Counted from the first letter of the stretch, positions 9,656-20,325 are shown. The stretch: 64,000 bases of DNA from JAHEJN01 sp963787285 (GCA_963787285.1 CAWBCM010000006.1:1-64000); one strand, 5' to 3'. Program-made: numbers and translations. Notes: a model not told the origin generated them from the sequence alone.

Positions 9656-10470
9656 CCGACGCGATCAACCCCATCGCCGACATCCCGCTGCTCGAGGTCG
9701 ACGACATCACGCTGCGCTTCGGCGGCGTCACCGCCATCGGCGGGGTGAGCTTCTCGGTGCGGCCCGACGAGCTGTTCGCCATCATCGGGCCCAACGGCGC
9801 CGGCAAGACGTCGATCTTCAACACGATCAGCCAGGTGTACCGGCCCCAGGACGGTGACATTCGCTGGAAGGGTGAGTCGATCATGGGCACCCGGCCCGAC
9901 AGGGTCGCCGCCCTCGGCATTGCCCGCACCTTCCAGAACATCGAACTGTTCCCGCAGATGACCGTGCTCGACAACCTCCTCACCGGTCGACACATCCGCA
10001 TGCAGAGCTCCTGGCTCGCCGGAGCCCTCTGGGTGGGCAAGGCCAAGAAGGAAGAGATCGCCAACCGCCGCCGGGTCGAGGACATCATCGACTTCCTCGA
10101 GATCGAACAGTGGCGCAAGCACCCGGTGGCGTTGCTGCCCTACGGCTACCAGAAGCGGGTCGAGCTCGGCCGGGCCCTGGCCATGGAACCCGAGCTGTTG
10201 TTGCTCGACGAGCCGGTGGCCGGCATGAACCTCGAGGAGACCGAGGACATGGCCCGGTTCATCCTCGACATCCAGCGCGAGCTGGGCATCGCCATCATCC
10301 TCGTGGAGCACGACATGGGGCTGGTCATGGACATCGCCGACCGGGTCATGGTGCTCGACTTCGGGCAGCGGATCTCGCTCGGGACCCCGGCCGAGGTGCA
10401 GAAGGATCCGGCGGTCATCGCCGCCTACCTCGGGTCGGAGTTCGCGCAGACCTCCGATACGTCGCGCTGA
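9652..10470 (+). CDS. livG: ABC transporter ATPase, LivG family
   Basis: Second ATPase of the importer, 272 residues from ATG 9652. An upstream in-frame GTG at 9643 is possible, but the ATGA overlap with livF argues for 9652. Walker A is GPNGAGKTSIF. The signature motif has the LivG-specific form LLPYGYQKRVELGRAL instead of LSGGQ. Walker B is LLLLDEPVAGMN, and the switch histidine lies in ILVEHDMGLVMDIAD. It is the last gene of the ligase/Liv operon. Confidence 0.92.
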
Positions 10471-10490
10471 GGTTCTCTCCGCTGGCCGAC

Positions 10491-10611
10491 GCCGGTCGTC
10501 ATCGCCTCGGCTGGTCTTCCTCGCTTCGCTCGGTCGCCAATCGCCTCGGCGCTGACGCCTGGCGTCGGCCCGCTCGTTCCTCTTCCAAACGCCTGGGCGA
10601 TGACGACCGGC
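10491..10611. repeat. Long inverted repeat between convergent genes
   Basis: GCCGGTCGTCATCGCC (10491-10506) is exactly reverse-complementary to 10596-10611, leaving an 89-nt loop that can pair further only imperfectly. It occupies the 182-bp gap between the end of livG (plus) and the end of the stress-protein gene (minus), so it may act as a bidirectional terminator or be a palindromic intergenic repeat. No coding frame of interest was seen in the gap. Confidence 0.55.
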
Positions 10612-10652
10612 ACCGCCTGCTCGCTCTTTTCCGCCACCGCTTCGGCGTGGGA

Positions 10653-11153
10653 TCAGACGGGAGGGCGGACGACCAGGACGGGGCAGGTGGCGTGGTGGAG
10701 GACGTATTGGCTCACGGAGCCGCGCAGGAACTCGCCGGCGTGGCTCGAGCCGTGTGAGCCGATGACGATGAGGTCGGCGCTGCGGTCGTGGGCGATGTCG
10801 CAGATGGCCCGGCCGATTCGTCGTTTGTTCGGCTTGGCCTCCTCGATGACGTGCTCGGCCGTGATGCCGGCCTGCGTCGCCGCCTGGCGCTGCTCGGTCC
10901 GGTAGTAGTCGTAGAGCGCATCATCGACGACGGTGGCGTCGTCGGCTCGCGGGGTGTACGGAGTCGATCCGGTCGTGGTGCCACGCGTCGGAACGCCCGC
11001 CTTGCGGAGCCACCCGGCGACGGCGGCGCGTGACCACGGGGGCATGACCGACAACAGGATGTACTCGGCCGAGTCGCCGAACACTCCCACCGCCTGTTCC
11101 AAGGCGTAGATCGCGTGTTCGGATCCGTCGATGGCGGCGAGCACCTTCGCCAT
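10653..11153 (-). CDS. Universal stress protein family
   Basis: A 166-residue UspA-fold protein. It begins MAKVLAAIDGSEHAIYALEQA and ends with the nucleotide-binding motif VIGSHGSSHAGEFLRGSVSQYVLHHATCPVLVV, which fits the ATP-binding G-2x-G-9x-G(S/T) pattern. A central insertion (about residues 45-90, with GTTTGSTPYTPRADD) makes it longer than the usual ~140-150 residues. ATG 11153 is preceded by GGGAGGAC. It lies directly downstream of the acyl-CoA dehydrogenase on the same strand and is probably co-transcribed. Confidence 0.85.
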   Translation of the reverse strand: MAKVLAAIDGSEHAIYALEQAVGVFGDSAEYILLSVMPPWSRAAVAGWLRKAGVPTRGTTTGSTPYTPRADDATVVDDALYDYYRTEQRQAATQAGITAEHVIEEAKPNKRRIGRAICDIAHDRSADLIVIGSHGSSHAGEFLRGSVSQYVLHHATCPVLVVRPPV

Positions 11154-11194
11154 TGTCGTCCTCCCCTCGAAGGTCGCCCCCGACCGTAGCTCGG

Positions 11195-12393
<1,199 letters not shown>

Positions 12394-12426
12394 GGCGTCA
12401 CCTCCTCGTATGGTGGTTCGGATCGG

Positions 12427-12858
12427 TCATCGGTCCATGGGGACGCTGTAGGTGGCGGTGCCGTGGGCGACGAGTCGTGTCGGGGAGCCCTCGATGTAGA
12501 CGTCGACGCTGGCGTAGCTGAGGGGGCCGAACTTGTGGAGGGTGGCGTCGGCGATGAGGTCGCCGCCGATCGCGGGGCGCAGGAAGTTCGCCTTGAGCTC
12601 CCAGGTGACGGCCATGGGAGTGATACCGGCCCGGGTGAACACGGCGAGCCACACCGCGCAGTCGATGGCGTTCATGATGGTGGGCCCCGAGATGTAGCCG
12701 CCGGGGCGGGTGCCGCCCTCGTGGAAGTCCCAGCGGCAGCGGGCGAAGTTCTCCCTCAACAGCTCGGCCACCGGCGCCGAGGGCATGTGCTCGGCGAGAA
12801 AGGCGTTCACCTCCTCGGTCGAAACGACGCTGGGGCCGAGATCATCGAAATCGATCAT
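12427..12858 (-). CDS. PaaI-type hotdog thioesterase
   Basis: A 143-residue hotdog-fold protein expected to hydrolyse acyl-CoA thioesters. GGYISGPTIMNAIDCAVWLAV is the central helix with preceding glycines typical of PaaI-like thioesterases. ANFLRPAIGGDLIADATLHKFG is the following strand pair that dimerises. ATG 12858 (MIDFDDLG) is preferred; another in-frame ATG at 12873 would add five residues. It lies downstream of, and divergent from, the His-rich methyltransferase and upstream of the acyl-CoA dehydrogenase on the same strand, consistent with acyl-CoA metabolism. Confidence 0.8.
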   Translation of the reverse strand: MIDFDDLGPSVVSTEEVNAFLAEHMPSAPVAELLRENFARCRWDFHEGGTRPGGYISGPTIMNAIDCAVWLAVFTRAGITPMAVTWELKANFLRPAIGGDLIADATLHKFGPLSYASVDVYIEGSPTRLVAHGTATYSVPMDR

Positions 12859-12902
12859 GCCCCAAGTTGCCACAGGCGCGGCCCACGGTGCACCATCGAC
12901 CC

Positions 12903-13586
12903 GTGCCCCACGACCACGATCACGACCACGACGATCCCGACCACCCCGACGACCACGGTCATCATCTCGACAAGGGGTGGCGGGGTCTCGCTCGTTACCT
13001 GCGGCACGGGCGGCGCATGTGGGACTCCGAGGTCAATCGCGCCGTCCTCGATGCCGCCGATCCCGTGCCGGGGGAGACGCTGGTCGACATCGGCGCCGGT
13101 TTCGGACCCGCCGTCGTGCGAGCGGCCAAGCGCGGTGTTCACGCCATTGCGGTCGATCCGACGCCGTCGATGCGTCGGGTGTTGGCGTTGCGGCGCCTGG
13201 TCGGGCGTCTGGGTGGCGACATCGAGATCCTCGACGGCGCGGCCGAGGCGCTTCCGCTGGCCGACTCGTCGGTCGACGCAGTGATCACCGTGAACACGAT
13301 GCACCACTGGTCCGACCCGTCGCGCGCCGTGGCCGAGATCGCACGCATCACTCGTCCCGGCGGGCGGGTGGTGCTGGTCGACGAGCTGTTCGACGATCCG
13401 ACCCACCCTCGCTTCGATGCCGAGAGCGACCACCAGCACCATCATCGTCACGAGTTCATCGACATCGAGCCCGCCGATCTCGCTCAACAGTTCGCGTCCG
13501 CCGGCTTCACCGACACCGTCGGCGACTCCCGGCGCATGGGTGGTGCGCCGGTGAAATACGTGAGCGGCCGCCGGGTCGCGGTTTGA
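12903..13586 (+). CDS. SAM methyltransferase with His/Asp-rich N-terminus
   Basis: A 227-residue class I methyltransferase. SAM-binding motif I is LVDIGAGFGPAVV, motif II ends in AVDP, and NTMHHWSDPSRAVAEIARITRPGG resembles the Methyltransf_11 group (ubiquinone/menaquinone and arsenite methyltransferase-like). From GTG 12903 the first 22 residues are almost all His, Asp and Pro (PHDHDHDHDDPDHPDDHGHH). A second cluster, DHQHHHRHEF, sits near residue 180. Such stretches usually bind divalent metal, so metal-dependent activity or metal storage is possible; the substrate is unknown. It ends three bases before the convergent metF-like gene. Confidence 0.8.
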   Translation: MPHDHDHDHDDPDHPDDHGHHLDKGWRGLARYLRHGRRMWDSEVNRAVLDAADPVPGETLVDIGAGFGPAVVRAAKRGVHAIAVDPTPSMRRVLALRRLVGRLGGDIEILDGAAEALPLADSSVDAVITVNTMHHWSDPSRAVAEIARITRPGGRVVLVDELFDDPTHPRFDAESDHQHHHRHEFIDIEPADLAQQFASAGFTDTVGDSRRMGGAPVKYVSGRRVAV

Positions 13587-13589
13587 GAC

Positions 13590-14477
13590 TCAGGCCTGGT
13601 CGGCCAGCCAGGCCACGGTGGGGCCGACCTGGTTGAACGTGAAGAGGTGCACGCCCTCGACACCCAACGACGAAAGATCGCCGGCCAGATCGTCGAGTAC
13701 GTCGGTGGGCCGATACGACGACGAGGTCATCAGCCGGGTGATCGCGCTGCGGTTCTTGCTCAGGTAGCGCAGCGAGGTCCCTACGCCGAGACGCATTCCC
13801 ATGCTCAAGAGGCGAGCCCGATCGACCACACCGGCCAGACCCAGGTGGACCGGCAGATCGAAACCCTCGGTGCGTTCGCTGGTGAGCCACTGACGAATGG
13901 TGGCGGCGTCGAAGCACATCTGGGTCGAGACGTGCCCGGTGACTCCGGCCGTGCGCAGCAGTGTCTGCTTGGCGTGGAGAGCACCCTGGAGCGCCTCGTT
14001 GTCGACGAGCGGATGACCGTCGGGGTACCCGGCGAAGCCCACATGGCGCACGAACGGGGCCTGCTCCAGCAGTTCGGTCATGAGGTCGATGCTGTCGGTG
14101 TAGGGGCCGAGCGGTTCGGCGGAGTCGCCGGCGATGACGAAAGCCGACGTGATCTCGAGCGCCTCGAGTCGGTCGATGGTGCGAGTGAGATGTGCGGCGC
14201 TCTCCACCATGCGGGCCGACAGGTGGGGAGTGACCCTGTGGCCGAGCGCTCGAGCGGACTCGGCCAGATCGAGGGTGGCGTCGAGACCCTTCACCGGTGA
14301 GCAGGTGATGGTGACGTCGGCCGCGGGCGGAAGGGCCGCCACCGCCTCGGTGGCCGACTTCATGGGGACGATCTCGATGGTGGGGTGGGCGAGCACCGCC
14401 CGGAGATCGGCCCGCTGAGCGGGGTCGAGCTTGGTCCTGGCCACGCCGAACACCCGATGCAGAATCGCCTCGAACAT
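13590..14477 (-). CDS. metF: Methylenetetrahydrofolate reductase family
   Basis: A 295-residue TIM-barrel flavoprotein of the MTHFR/MetF family, reducing 5,10-methylene-THF to 5-methyl-THF. Recognisable blocks are ADVTITCSP near the N-terminus, SAFVIAGDSAEPLGPY, VGFAGYPDGHP and HVSTQMCFDAATI, with the VHLFTFNQV end segment. The N-terminus (EIVPMKSATEAV) replaces the common FEFFPPK segment, so it is a divergent member. The start lies one base after the fhs stop; both are on the minus strand and probably form a one-carbon operon. Confidence 0.8.
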   Translation of the reverse strand: MFEAILHRVFGVARTKLDPAQRADLRAVLAHPTIEIVPMKSATEAVAALPPAADVTITCSPVKGLDATLDLAESARALGHRVTPHLSARMVESAAHLTRTIDRLEALEITSAFVIAGDSAEPLGPYTDSIDLMTELLEQAPFVRHVGFAGYPDGHPLVDNEALQGALHAKQTLLRTAGVTGHVSTQMCFDAATIRQWLTSERTEGFDLPVHLGLAGVVDRARLLSMGMRLGVGTSLRYLSKNRSAITRLMTSSSYRPTDVLDDLAGDLSSLGVEGVHLFTFNQVGPTVAWLADQA

Positions 14478-14478
14478 G

Positions 14479-16176
14479 TCAGCTCAGACCGACGATGTTG
14501 CCGTGCTCGTCGATGTCGATGCTCATGGCGGCGGGCGTCCGACCGAGGCCGGGCATCGTGCGCATGTCGCCGCAGATCGGGTAGACGAAGCCGGCGCCCA
14601 CCGAGGCCCGCACCTCGCGGACCGGGAGCGTCCAGCCCGTCGGTGCACCCTTGAGGCTGGGGTCCGACGAGATCGACAGGTGGGTCTTGGCGATGCACAC
14701 GGGCAGGTGACCGAATCCGGCGGCCTCGTAGGTATCGAGCTGCTTGCTCGCCGCCGCCGAGTATTCGACCCCGTCGGCGCCGTACACCTTGGTGGCGACC
14801 GTGGCGATCTTGTCGCGCAGCGACATTTCGTCGGGGTAGAGCACGGCGAACTCGCTCGGTTCGGCCGCCGCTTCAGCGACGGCCTCGGCCAGCTCGGCGG
14901 CACCGCGACCGCCGTCGGAGAAGTGTGTGCTCACCGCGGCTCGGGCGCCGTACTCGGCGGCGATCTCCTTGATGGCGTCGATGTCGCCCTGATGATCGCC
15001 AGGGAAGACGTTGATGGCGACCACGGGCGTGACACCGTGCACCTGCATGTTCTCGAGCTGCTTGCGGAGGTTGGCGCCGCCCGCGTGCACCTCGTCGGGG
15101 TTCTCGGCCAGGATTGCGTCGGGCAGCGGCTTACCGGCAACGATGTGATGGTTGCCGGAGTGGGCCTTGAGGCCTCGAACCGTGGCCACCAGAACCGCGG
15201 CGTCGGGCGCGAGGCCCGAGTACCGGCACTTGATGTTGAAGAACCGCTCGGCGCCCATGTCGGCGCCGAAACCGGCCTCGGTGAGGAGGAAGTCGCCGGT
15301 GTGGATGCCGACCCGGTCGGCGACGATCGAGGAGTTGCCGGTGGCGATGTTGCCGAACGGGCCGGTGTGCACCAGCGCGGGTGTGCCCTCCAGGGTCTGC
15401 ATGAGATTGGGCTTGATGGCTTCGCGCAGAATCACCGCCATGGCCCCGGCCACGCCGATCTCCTCGGCGGTCACGGGGGTACCGGCCTTGGTGTAGCCGA
15501 CGACGATCCGCCCCAATCGTTGACGGAGGTCCTGCAACGAGGTGCACAGGGCGAGTGCGGCCATCACCTCCGAGGCGGCGGTGATGTCGAAGCCGGTCTC
15601 GCGCGGCACGCCGTCGAGGCGGCCGCCGAGACCCACCACGGTGTTGCGCAACGATCGGTCGTTGACATCGAGCACCCGGCGCCAGGTGATGTTGTAGAGA
15701 TCGAGACCGAGCTCGTTGCCGTGGAACAGGTGGGCGTCGAGCATGGCCGAGCACATGTTGTGCGCGGCGGTGACGGCGTGCATGTCACCGGTGAGGTGGA
15801 GGTTGAGCAGCTCCATGGGAACCACCTGGCTGTAGCCGCCACCCGCGGCCCCGCCCTTGATGCCGAAGGTGGGACCCATCGACGGCTGACGGATGGCGAT
15901 GGTGGCGGTCTTGCCGATGTGTTGGAACGCCTGGCCCAGACCCACCGTGGTGGTCGTCTTCCCCTCGCCCAGGGGCGTGGGGGTGATCGCCGACACCACG
16001 ACGTAGGCGGCGCGAGGGCGGTCGGCCATGTCGGCGATCGCGTCGAGGGAGATCTTGGCCGCTCCCGAGCCGTACGGCTCGAGATGCTCGACGGGAATGC
16101 CGGCTTTCACAGCGATCTCGTCGAGCGGGCGGAGCTCGGCCGCGGTCGCGATGTCGAGGTCGGATGGGAACGGCAT
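14479..16176 (-). CDS. fhs: Formate-tetrahydrofolate ligase
   Basis: A 565-residue ATP-dependent ligase making 10-formyl-THF from formate and THF. The nucleotide-binding motif TPLGEGKTTTTVGLGQAF (about residues 66-83), GIKGGAAGGGYSQVVPMEL, FDITAASEVMAALAL and the C-terminal PGLGRTPAA block are canonical, and the length is normal. ATG 16176 (MPFPSD) is preferred: GGGGGTA lies upstream, and the longer frame to 16218 begins with unconserved residues. It is followed immediately by metF, linking formate assimilation to methyl-folate supply. Confidence 0.93.
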   Translation of the reverse strand: MPFPSDLDIATAAELRPLDEIAVKAGIPVEHLEPYGSGAAKISLDAIADMADRPRAAYVVVSAITPTPLGEGKTTTTVGLGQAFQHIGKTATIAIRQPSMGPTFGIKGGAAGGGYSQVVPMELLNLHLTGDMHAVTAAHNMCSAMLDAHLFHGNELGLDLYNITWRRVLDVNDRSLRNTVVGLGGRLDGVPRETGFDITAASEVMAALALCTSLQDLRQRLGRIVVGYTKAGTPVTAEEIGVAGAMAVILREAIKPNLMQTLEGTPALVHTGPFGNIATGNSSIVADRVGIHTGDFLLTEAGFGADMGAERFFNIKCRYSGLAPDAAVLVATVRGLKAHSGNHHIVAGKPLPDAILAENPDEVHAGGANLRKQLENMQVHGVTPVVAINVFPGDHQGDIDAIKEIAAEYGARAAVSTHFSDGGRGAAELAEAVAEAAAEPSEFAVLYPDEMSLRDKIATVATKVYGADGVEYSAAASKQLDTYEAAGFGHLPVCIAKTHLSISSDPSLKGAPTGWTLPVREVRASVGAGFVYPICGDMRTMPGLGRTPAAMSIDIDEHGNIVGLS

Positions 16177-16245
16177 TCGGTACCCCCTAGGCGTCGGCCA
16201 AACCGTAGACGGTGCCACGGCGCAGCTTGGTGTCCGACAGGCGAA

Positions 16246-17487
16246 TCACGAGACGGTGGCGAAGACGGCCTTGAGGTAGGCCCCTTCGGGGAAGCCGATC
16301 GGGTGATCGACGTCGTGGCCGGTGGTTGCCACCGGTGTCAAGGGTCGACCGGAAGTGGCCGCCGCGTCGAACACTCCGGCCACGAACTCCTCGGAGGGCA
16401 CCCGGCTCGAGCACGATGCCTGGACCAAGAGGCCGCCAGGGTCGATGAGGTCGATGGCGAGGAACGTGAGTCGCCGGTACGCGCTCATCGCCCGTTGGGC
16501 ATCGCCCTGGCGGGACGCGAACGACGGGGGATCGATCACCACGATGTCGTACTTCTCGCGCCGCGACGCGAGGTCGGCCATCACCTCGAAGGCGTCTCCG
16601 GCGATGGTGTGATGGCGACACGCCGCAACCGCGGGCCGCGATCGATTGAGCGCCATGTTGGTCTCGGCACTGGCCAGAGCGTGCGTGCTGAGATCGGTGC
16701 TCACGACCTCTCGCGCCCCGCCGGCGGCAGCGTGGACCGAGAATCCACCGGTGCACGAGAACACGTCGAGAACCCGTGCCCGCGCCGCCAGCGTTCCGAC
16801 CCGGGCGCGGTTGTACCGCTGGTCGAGGAAGTACCCGGTCTTCTGGCCGCGGATCACATCGGCCTCGAACGCGAGGCCGTGCTCGAGGAACCGGACCGGC
16901 CCCGCCGGCGGCTCGCCGACGAGCGTGTCGCCGTCGTCGAGCCCGAACGTGGCCTGGCCCTGGACCAGGCGACTGAGCCGCAGGACCACACGGTTGGCGC
17001 CGGTCAGGTCGATCAGCAGCGGCAACATGACGTGCAGATGGGGCAGCCAGGCCGCCGAGTACAGCTTCACCACGACGGTGGTGTCGTACACGTCGGCCAC
17101 GAATCCGCCGAGGCCGTCGTTCTCGCCGTGCACCAGTCGGTACCCGGTGGTGGACCCCGACGCCAGTAGCGGGCCGCGCTGCGCGGCGGCCACGGTGATG
17201 CGATCGTTCCACCATGCTTCGTCGATGGTGGCGGGCCGACCCGAGTGGAGCACGCGGACCCGGATGGGCGAGGCGGGATCCCAGAGGCCGATGGCGAGAA
17301 ACCGGCGGTCGTGATCGAAGACGACGGCGAGGTCACCGGGAGCGCCCTGGTGGCTCACCGACTCGATCGACTGATCGAACAGCCACGGATGCCCGCCCCG
17401 GAGCTGACGTTCGGCGTCGCGTGTCACCCGCACGGCGAGACGTTTCTCGTTCGCCGCGGGCAGCGACTCGAGCGATGGGAAGATCAC
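16246..17487 (-). CDS. Class I rRNA methyltransferase, RlmI-like
   Basis: A 413-residue protein with an N-terminal PUA-like domain (residues 15-90, with RQLRGGHPWLFDQSI) and a C-terminal SAM domain. GQKTGYFLDQRYNR, VLDVFSCTGGFSVHAA (motif I) and VVIDPPSFASRQGD (motif IV, DPPSF) are characteristic of the RlmI/YccW family, which methylates 23S rRNA at C1962 in E. coli. CSSRVPSEEF occupies the position of the family's CS motif. It is downstream of the DEAD-box helicase on the same strand, consistent with shared work on ribosomal RNA. Confidence 0.85.
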   Translation of the reverse strand: MIFPSLESLPAANEKRLAVRVTRDAERQLRGGHPWLFDQSIESVSHQGAPGDLAVVFDHDRRFLAIGLWDPASPIRVRVLHSGRPATIDEAWWNDRITVAAAQRGPLLASGSTTGYRLVHGENDGLGGFVADVYDTTVVVKLYSAAWLPHLHVMLPLLIDLTGANRVVLRLSRLVQGQATFGLDDGDTLVGEPPAGPVRFLEHGLAFEADVIRGQKTGYFLDQRYNRARVGTLAARARVLDVFSCTGGFSVHAAAGGAREVVSTDLSTHALASAETNMALNRSRPAVAACRHHTIAGDAFEVMADLASRREKYDIVVIDPPSFASRQGDAQRAMSAYRRLTFLAIDLIDPGGLLVQASCSSRVPSEEFVAGVFDAAATSGRPLTPVATTGHDVDHPIGFPEGAYLKAVFATVS

Positions 17488-17563
17488 CGATGCAGCGTCG
17501 CACGGCGGCAGACGGATCGAAACCTCGCGGTCGTCGAGCCCGTGCGGGTCGACGGTGGCCGGC

Positions 17564-19231
17564 TCAGGCGCGATCGCGTCGCAGCGTCACCGACTTGCCC
17601 CGGATCTTGGCGCCCTTCATCGACCGGATCACCTGATCGACGGAGTCCTCGGGGATCTCGACCAGCGAGAACGTGCCCGAGATCTCGATCGAGCCGATGG
17701 CCCGACCGGCGATGCCCGACTCGCCGGCAATGGCGCCGACGACGTCCTTCGGTCGGAGGCCCTGGTTGCGTCCCATGCTCATCCACAGCCGCACCATGTC
17801 GGCGTTGCCGGCACCCTTGCCCGGTTTCGGGCCCCGCCCTGCGTGCTTCGAGCCCTTCGACTTCGATCCTCCGTCGGCTGACCGGAGCTGCGCGTCGGGG
17901 ATCTCCACCGGATCGACGTCGTCGACGTCGTTGGCGTGGGCCAGCCGAACCGCGGCCATGGCGATCTCCATCAGGTCGAACTCGTCGGTGAGCGACTCGA
18001 CCACGACACGGTACGACTCGGCGACCTCGGACTCGTCCTCGACGAGCAGCTCGCGAATGGAGCCCCGCAACAACTCCATGCGCCGCGCCCGCATGTCGGC
18101 GATGGTCGGCACCTTCTCGATCTCGAACCGGAGCTTGGTGACCCGCTCGATGTTCTTCATCAAGCGGTGTTCGCGAGGCTCGGCCAAGGTGATGGCCACG
18201 CCCTCGCGGCCGGCCCGGCCCACCCGTCCGATGCGGTGGATGTAGGCCTCGGGGGCCGACGGCACGTCGTAGTTGATCACGTGGCTGAGTTGATCGATGT
18301 CGAGGCCCCGGGCCGCGACGTCGGTGGCAATGAGCAGGTCGGCGGTACCCGACTTCAGCCGCCCCATGGCCTTGTCACGTTGGTTCTGATCCATGCCGCC
18401 GTGCAGGGCCTCGGCCCGGTAGCCCCGGCCGTTGAGCTGGTCGGACAGCTCGTCGACCTCGTTGCGGGTGCGACAGAACACGATGGCCGCCTCGGGGGCC
18501 TCGACGTCGAGGATGCGTCCGAGGGCCGCGGGCTTGTGGGCGCGGCGCACGACGTAGGCCACCTGGCGAACCAACAAATTCTCGGAGCCCTCCGTCGGCG
18601 AACGGCCGAGCTCGATCCGGACGGGATCGTCGAGGTGCTTCCGGGCGATCTGGTTGATGCGAGGCGGCATGGTGGCGGAGAACAGCACGGTCTGGCGGTG
18701 CGACGGAGTCTCGGCCAGGATCGCCTCGATGTCCTCGGCGAAGCCCATGTCGAGCATCTCGTCGGCCTCGTCGAGCACGACGGTGGTGATGTCGTCGAGC
18801 TTCAGCGTGCCGCGAGCGATGTGATCGAGCGCTCGGCCCGGGGTGGCCACCACGATGTCGACCCCACGACGCAGGGTGTCGAGTTGGCGGCCGATGTGTT
18901 GGCCTCCGTAGATGGGCACCACTCGCACACCGAGTCCTCGTCCGTACCGGTGCACGGCTTCGGACACCTGCATCGCCAGCTCGCGAGTGGGAACCAGGAT
19001 GAGCGCAGCGGGAGCGGACCGGTTCGATCGGTCGCCGAGACGCGCCAGCAAGGGCAGCGCGAATGCGGCCGTCTTGCCGGTGCCGGTCGCCGCCTGCCCG
19101 AGCAGGTCCGACCCGGCGAGGAGAGGCGGGATGGCCGCTGTCTGAATGGGAGTCGGCTCTTCGTAGCCGAGCCGGGTGAGCTCGTCGAGGAGCGAGTCGG
19201 GGAGGCCGAGCTCGCCGAACGAGCCGATCAC
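17564..19231 (-). CDS. DEAD-box RNA helicase with DbpA-like C-terminus
   Basis: A 555-residue ATP-dependent RNA helicase of the DeaD/CsdA type, acting in ribosome assembly or cold-shock RNA unwinding. Motifs in order are Q motif PTPIQTAAI, AATGTGKT (47-54), PTRELAMQV, VLDEADEMLD, FSATMP, HGGMDQNQRDKAM and YIHRIGRVGRAG. An acidic and Lys/Gly linker (430-475) leads to a DbpA RNA-binding domain (about 478-553, VRLWMSMGRNQGLRPKDVVGAI). It starts four bases after the luciferase-like gene upstream. Confidence 0.93.
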   Translation of the reverse strand: MIGSFGELGLPDSLLDELTRLGYEEPTPIQTAAIPPLLAGSDLLGQAATGTGKTAAFALPLLARLGDRSNRSAPAALILVPTRELAMQVSEAVHRYGRGLGVRVVPIYGGQHIGRQLDTLRRGVDIVVATPGRALDHIARGTLKLDDITTVVLDEADEMLDMGFAEDIEAILAETPSHRQTVLFSATMPPRINQIARKHLDDPVRIELGRSPTEGSENLLVRQVAYVVRRAHKPAALGRILDVEAPEAAIVFCRTRNEVDELSDQLNGRGYRAEALHGGMDQNQRDKAMGRLKSGTADLLIATDVAARGLDIDQLSHVINYDVPSAPEAYIHRIGRVGRAGREGVAITLAEPREHRLMKNIERVTKLRFEIEKVPTIADMRARRMELLRGSIRELLVEDESEVAESYRVVVESLTDEFDLMEIAMAAVRLAHANDVDDVDPVEIPDAQLRSADGGSKSKGSKHAGRGPKPGKGAGNADMVRLWMSMGRNQGLRPKDVVGAIAGESGIAGRAIGSIEISGTFSLVEIPEDSVDQVIRSMKGAKIRGKSVTLRRDRA

Positions 19232-19235
19232 CGGA

Positions 19236-20279
19236 TCAGGCGAACTCGGGCATGACGTGCTCGATGAAGAGGTCCATGGTGGTGCGGGACTCCTCGAGGG
19301 TCATGTCGCCGGTGGGGAGCTGCAGAACGATGTAGTCGATCGGGGTGTCCTCGAGGATCGCACCGAATTGCTCGATGGTGTGCTGCGGCGATCCGGCGCC
19401 CTGCTCGACAGCATGGAGTTGGTGTTCCATGATGCGCTTGAGGGCGTCGAGGGCGGCCTCGGCCTTCTCGGCCGACATCACCTTGATGTCGTGAGCGTGC
19501 ACGTTGTGGGCCCGACGGATGAGGCCATCCATGCCGCGCCGGGCAACGTCTCGCGCGTGCTCACGGTCGTCGGCGATTGCGGTGATCATGGTGGCGCCGA
19601 CGCGGGGTTGGGCGTCGGGGCCGTCGACCCGGAGATGGTCGCCCTTGTATTTGTCCCACGCATCGACGTACGTGGTGTAGCTCTCCTCGTCGATGGGTCC
19701 GGGCCACATGAGGTTCATGCCGTACTTGCCGGCAACTGCGGGATTGCCCGGGTACCAGAACGGCGGGTTGGGCCGCTGGTACGGGAACATGGCGACGGGC
19801 ATGTCGGGGAAGTCGTAGAAGTCGTTGTCGGCCGAGCTGAGCACGCCGTTCTTGATGCCGCCGATGACGACCTCGAGGCAGGCGTCGAACTTCTCCCGGG
19901 AATGGGGCCAGTCACCGTCGAACCAGTAGTGCTCGATCGGCGCCACGCCACGCCCCACGCCGAACTCGACACGGCCTTTCGACAAGACGTCGAGGGTGGC
20001 CATGTCCTCGAACACCCGAATGGGGTGGTGGAGGGGCAGCAGCTTCACCATCGGACCCAGGTGGATGTTCTCGGTGACCGCCGCTGCGGCCGCGAGGAAC
20101 ACCTCCTGGTTCGGGGCGAGGCAGAGGTCGGAGCCGTGGTGTTCGGCCAGGTGGTAGCACGCGAAGCCCGCTTCGTCGGCCAGTTTGATGAGATCGAGGC
20201 GATCCTGGAGAAGCTGGGCGGGCGGTGTTCCCGGCATGTCCTCGATGTGATCGAACAGACCGAATGTTGCCTTGGGCAT
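19236..20279 (-). CDS. LLM-class flavin-dependent oxidoreductase
   Basis: A 347-residue bacterial-luciferase-like monooxygenase or F420-dependent reductase. AEHHGSDLCLAPNQEVFLAA, LGPMVKLLPLHHPIRVFEDMA and FGVGRGVAPIEHYWF are family blocks. The sequence does not discriminate between FMN and F420. ATG 20279 follows AAAGGTCC. It is the first gene of a minus-strand group running into the DEAD-box helicase, with no obvious functional link. It is one of three LLM proteins within 5.4 kb. Confidence 0.87.
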   Translation of the reverse strand: MPKATFGLFDHIEDMPGTPPAQLLQDRLDLIKLADEAGFACYHLAEHHGSDLCLAPNQEVFLAAAAAVTENIHLGPMVKLLPLHHPIRVFEDMATLDVLSKGRVEFGVGRGVAPIEHYWFDGDWPHSREKFDACLEVVIGGIKNGVLSSADNDFYDFPDMPVAMFPYQRPNPPFWYPGNPAVAGKYGMNLMWPGPIDEESYTTYVDAWDKYKGDHLRVDGPDAQPRVGATMITAIADDREHARDVARRGMDGLIRRAHNVHAHDIKVMSAEKAEAALDALKRIMEHQLHAVEQGAGSPQHTIEQFGAILEDTPIDYIVLQLPTGDMTLEESRTTMDLFIEHVMPEFA

Positions 20280-20325
20280 CGGGGGGACCTTTCGACGGCG
20301 GTTTCGCCGCCAATGATGGCACGAC

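Noticed and set aside
14431..17169. 912-codon plus-strand open frame opposite fhs and the RlmI-like gene
   Set aside because: Spans two unrelated, well-supported genes on the other strand and has shadow composition.
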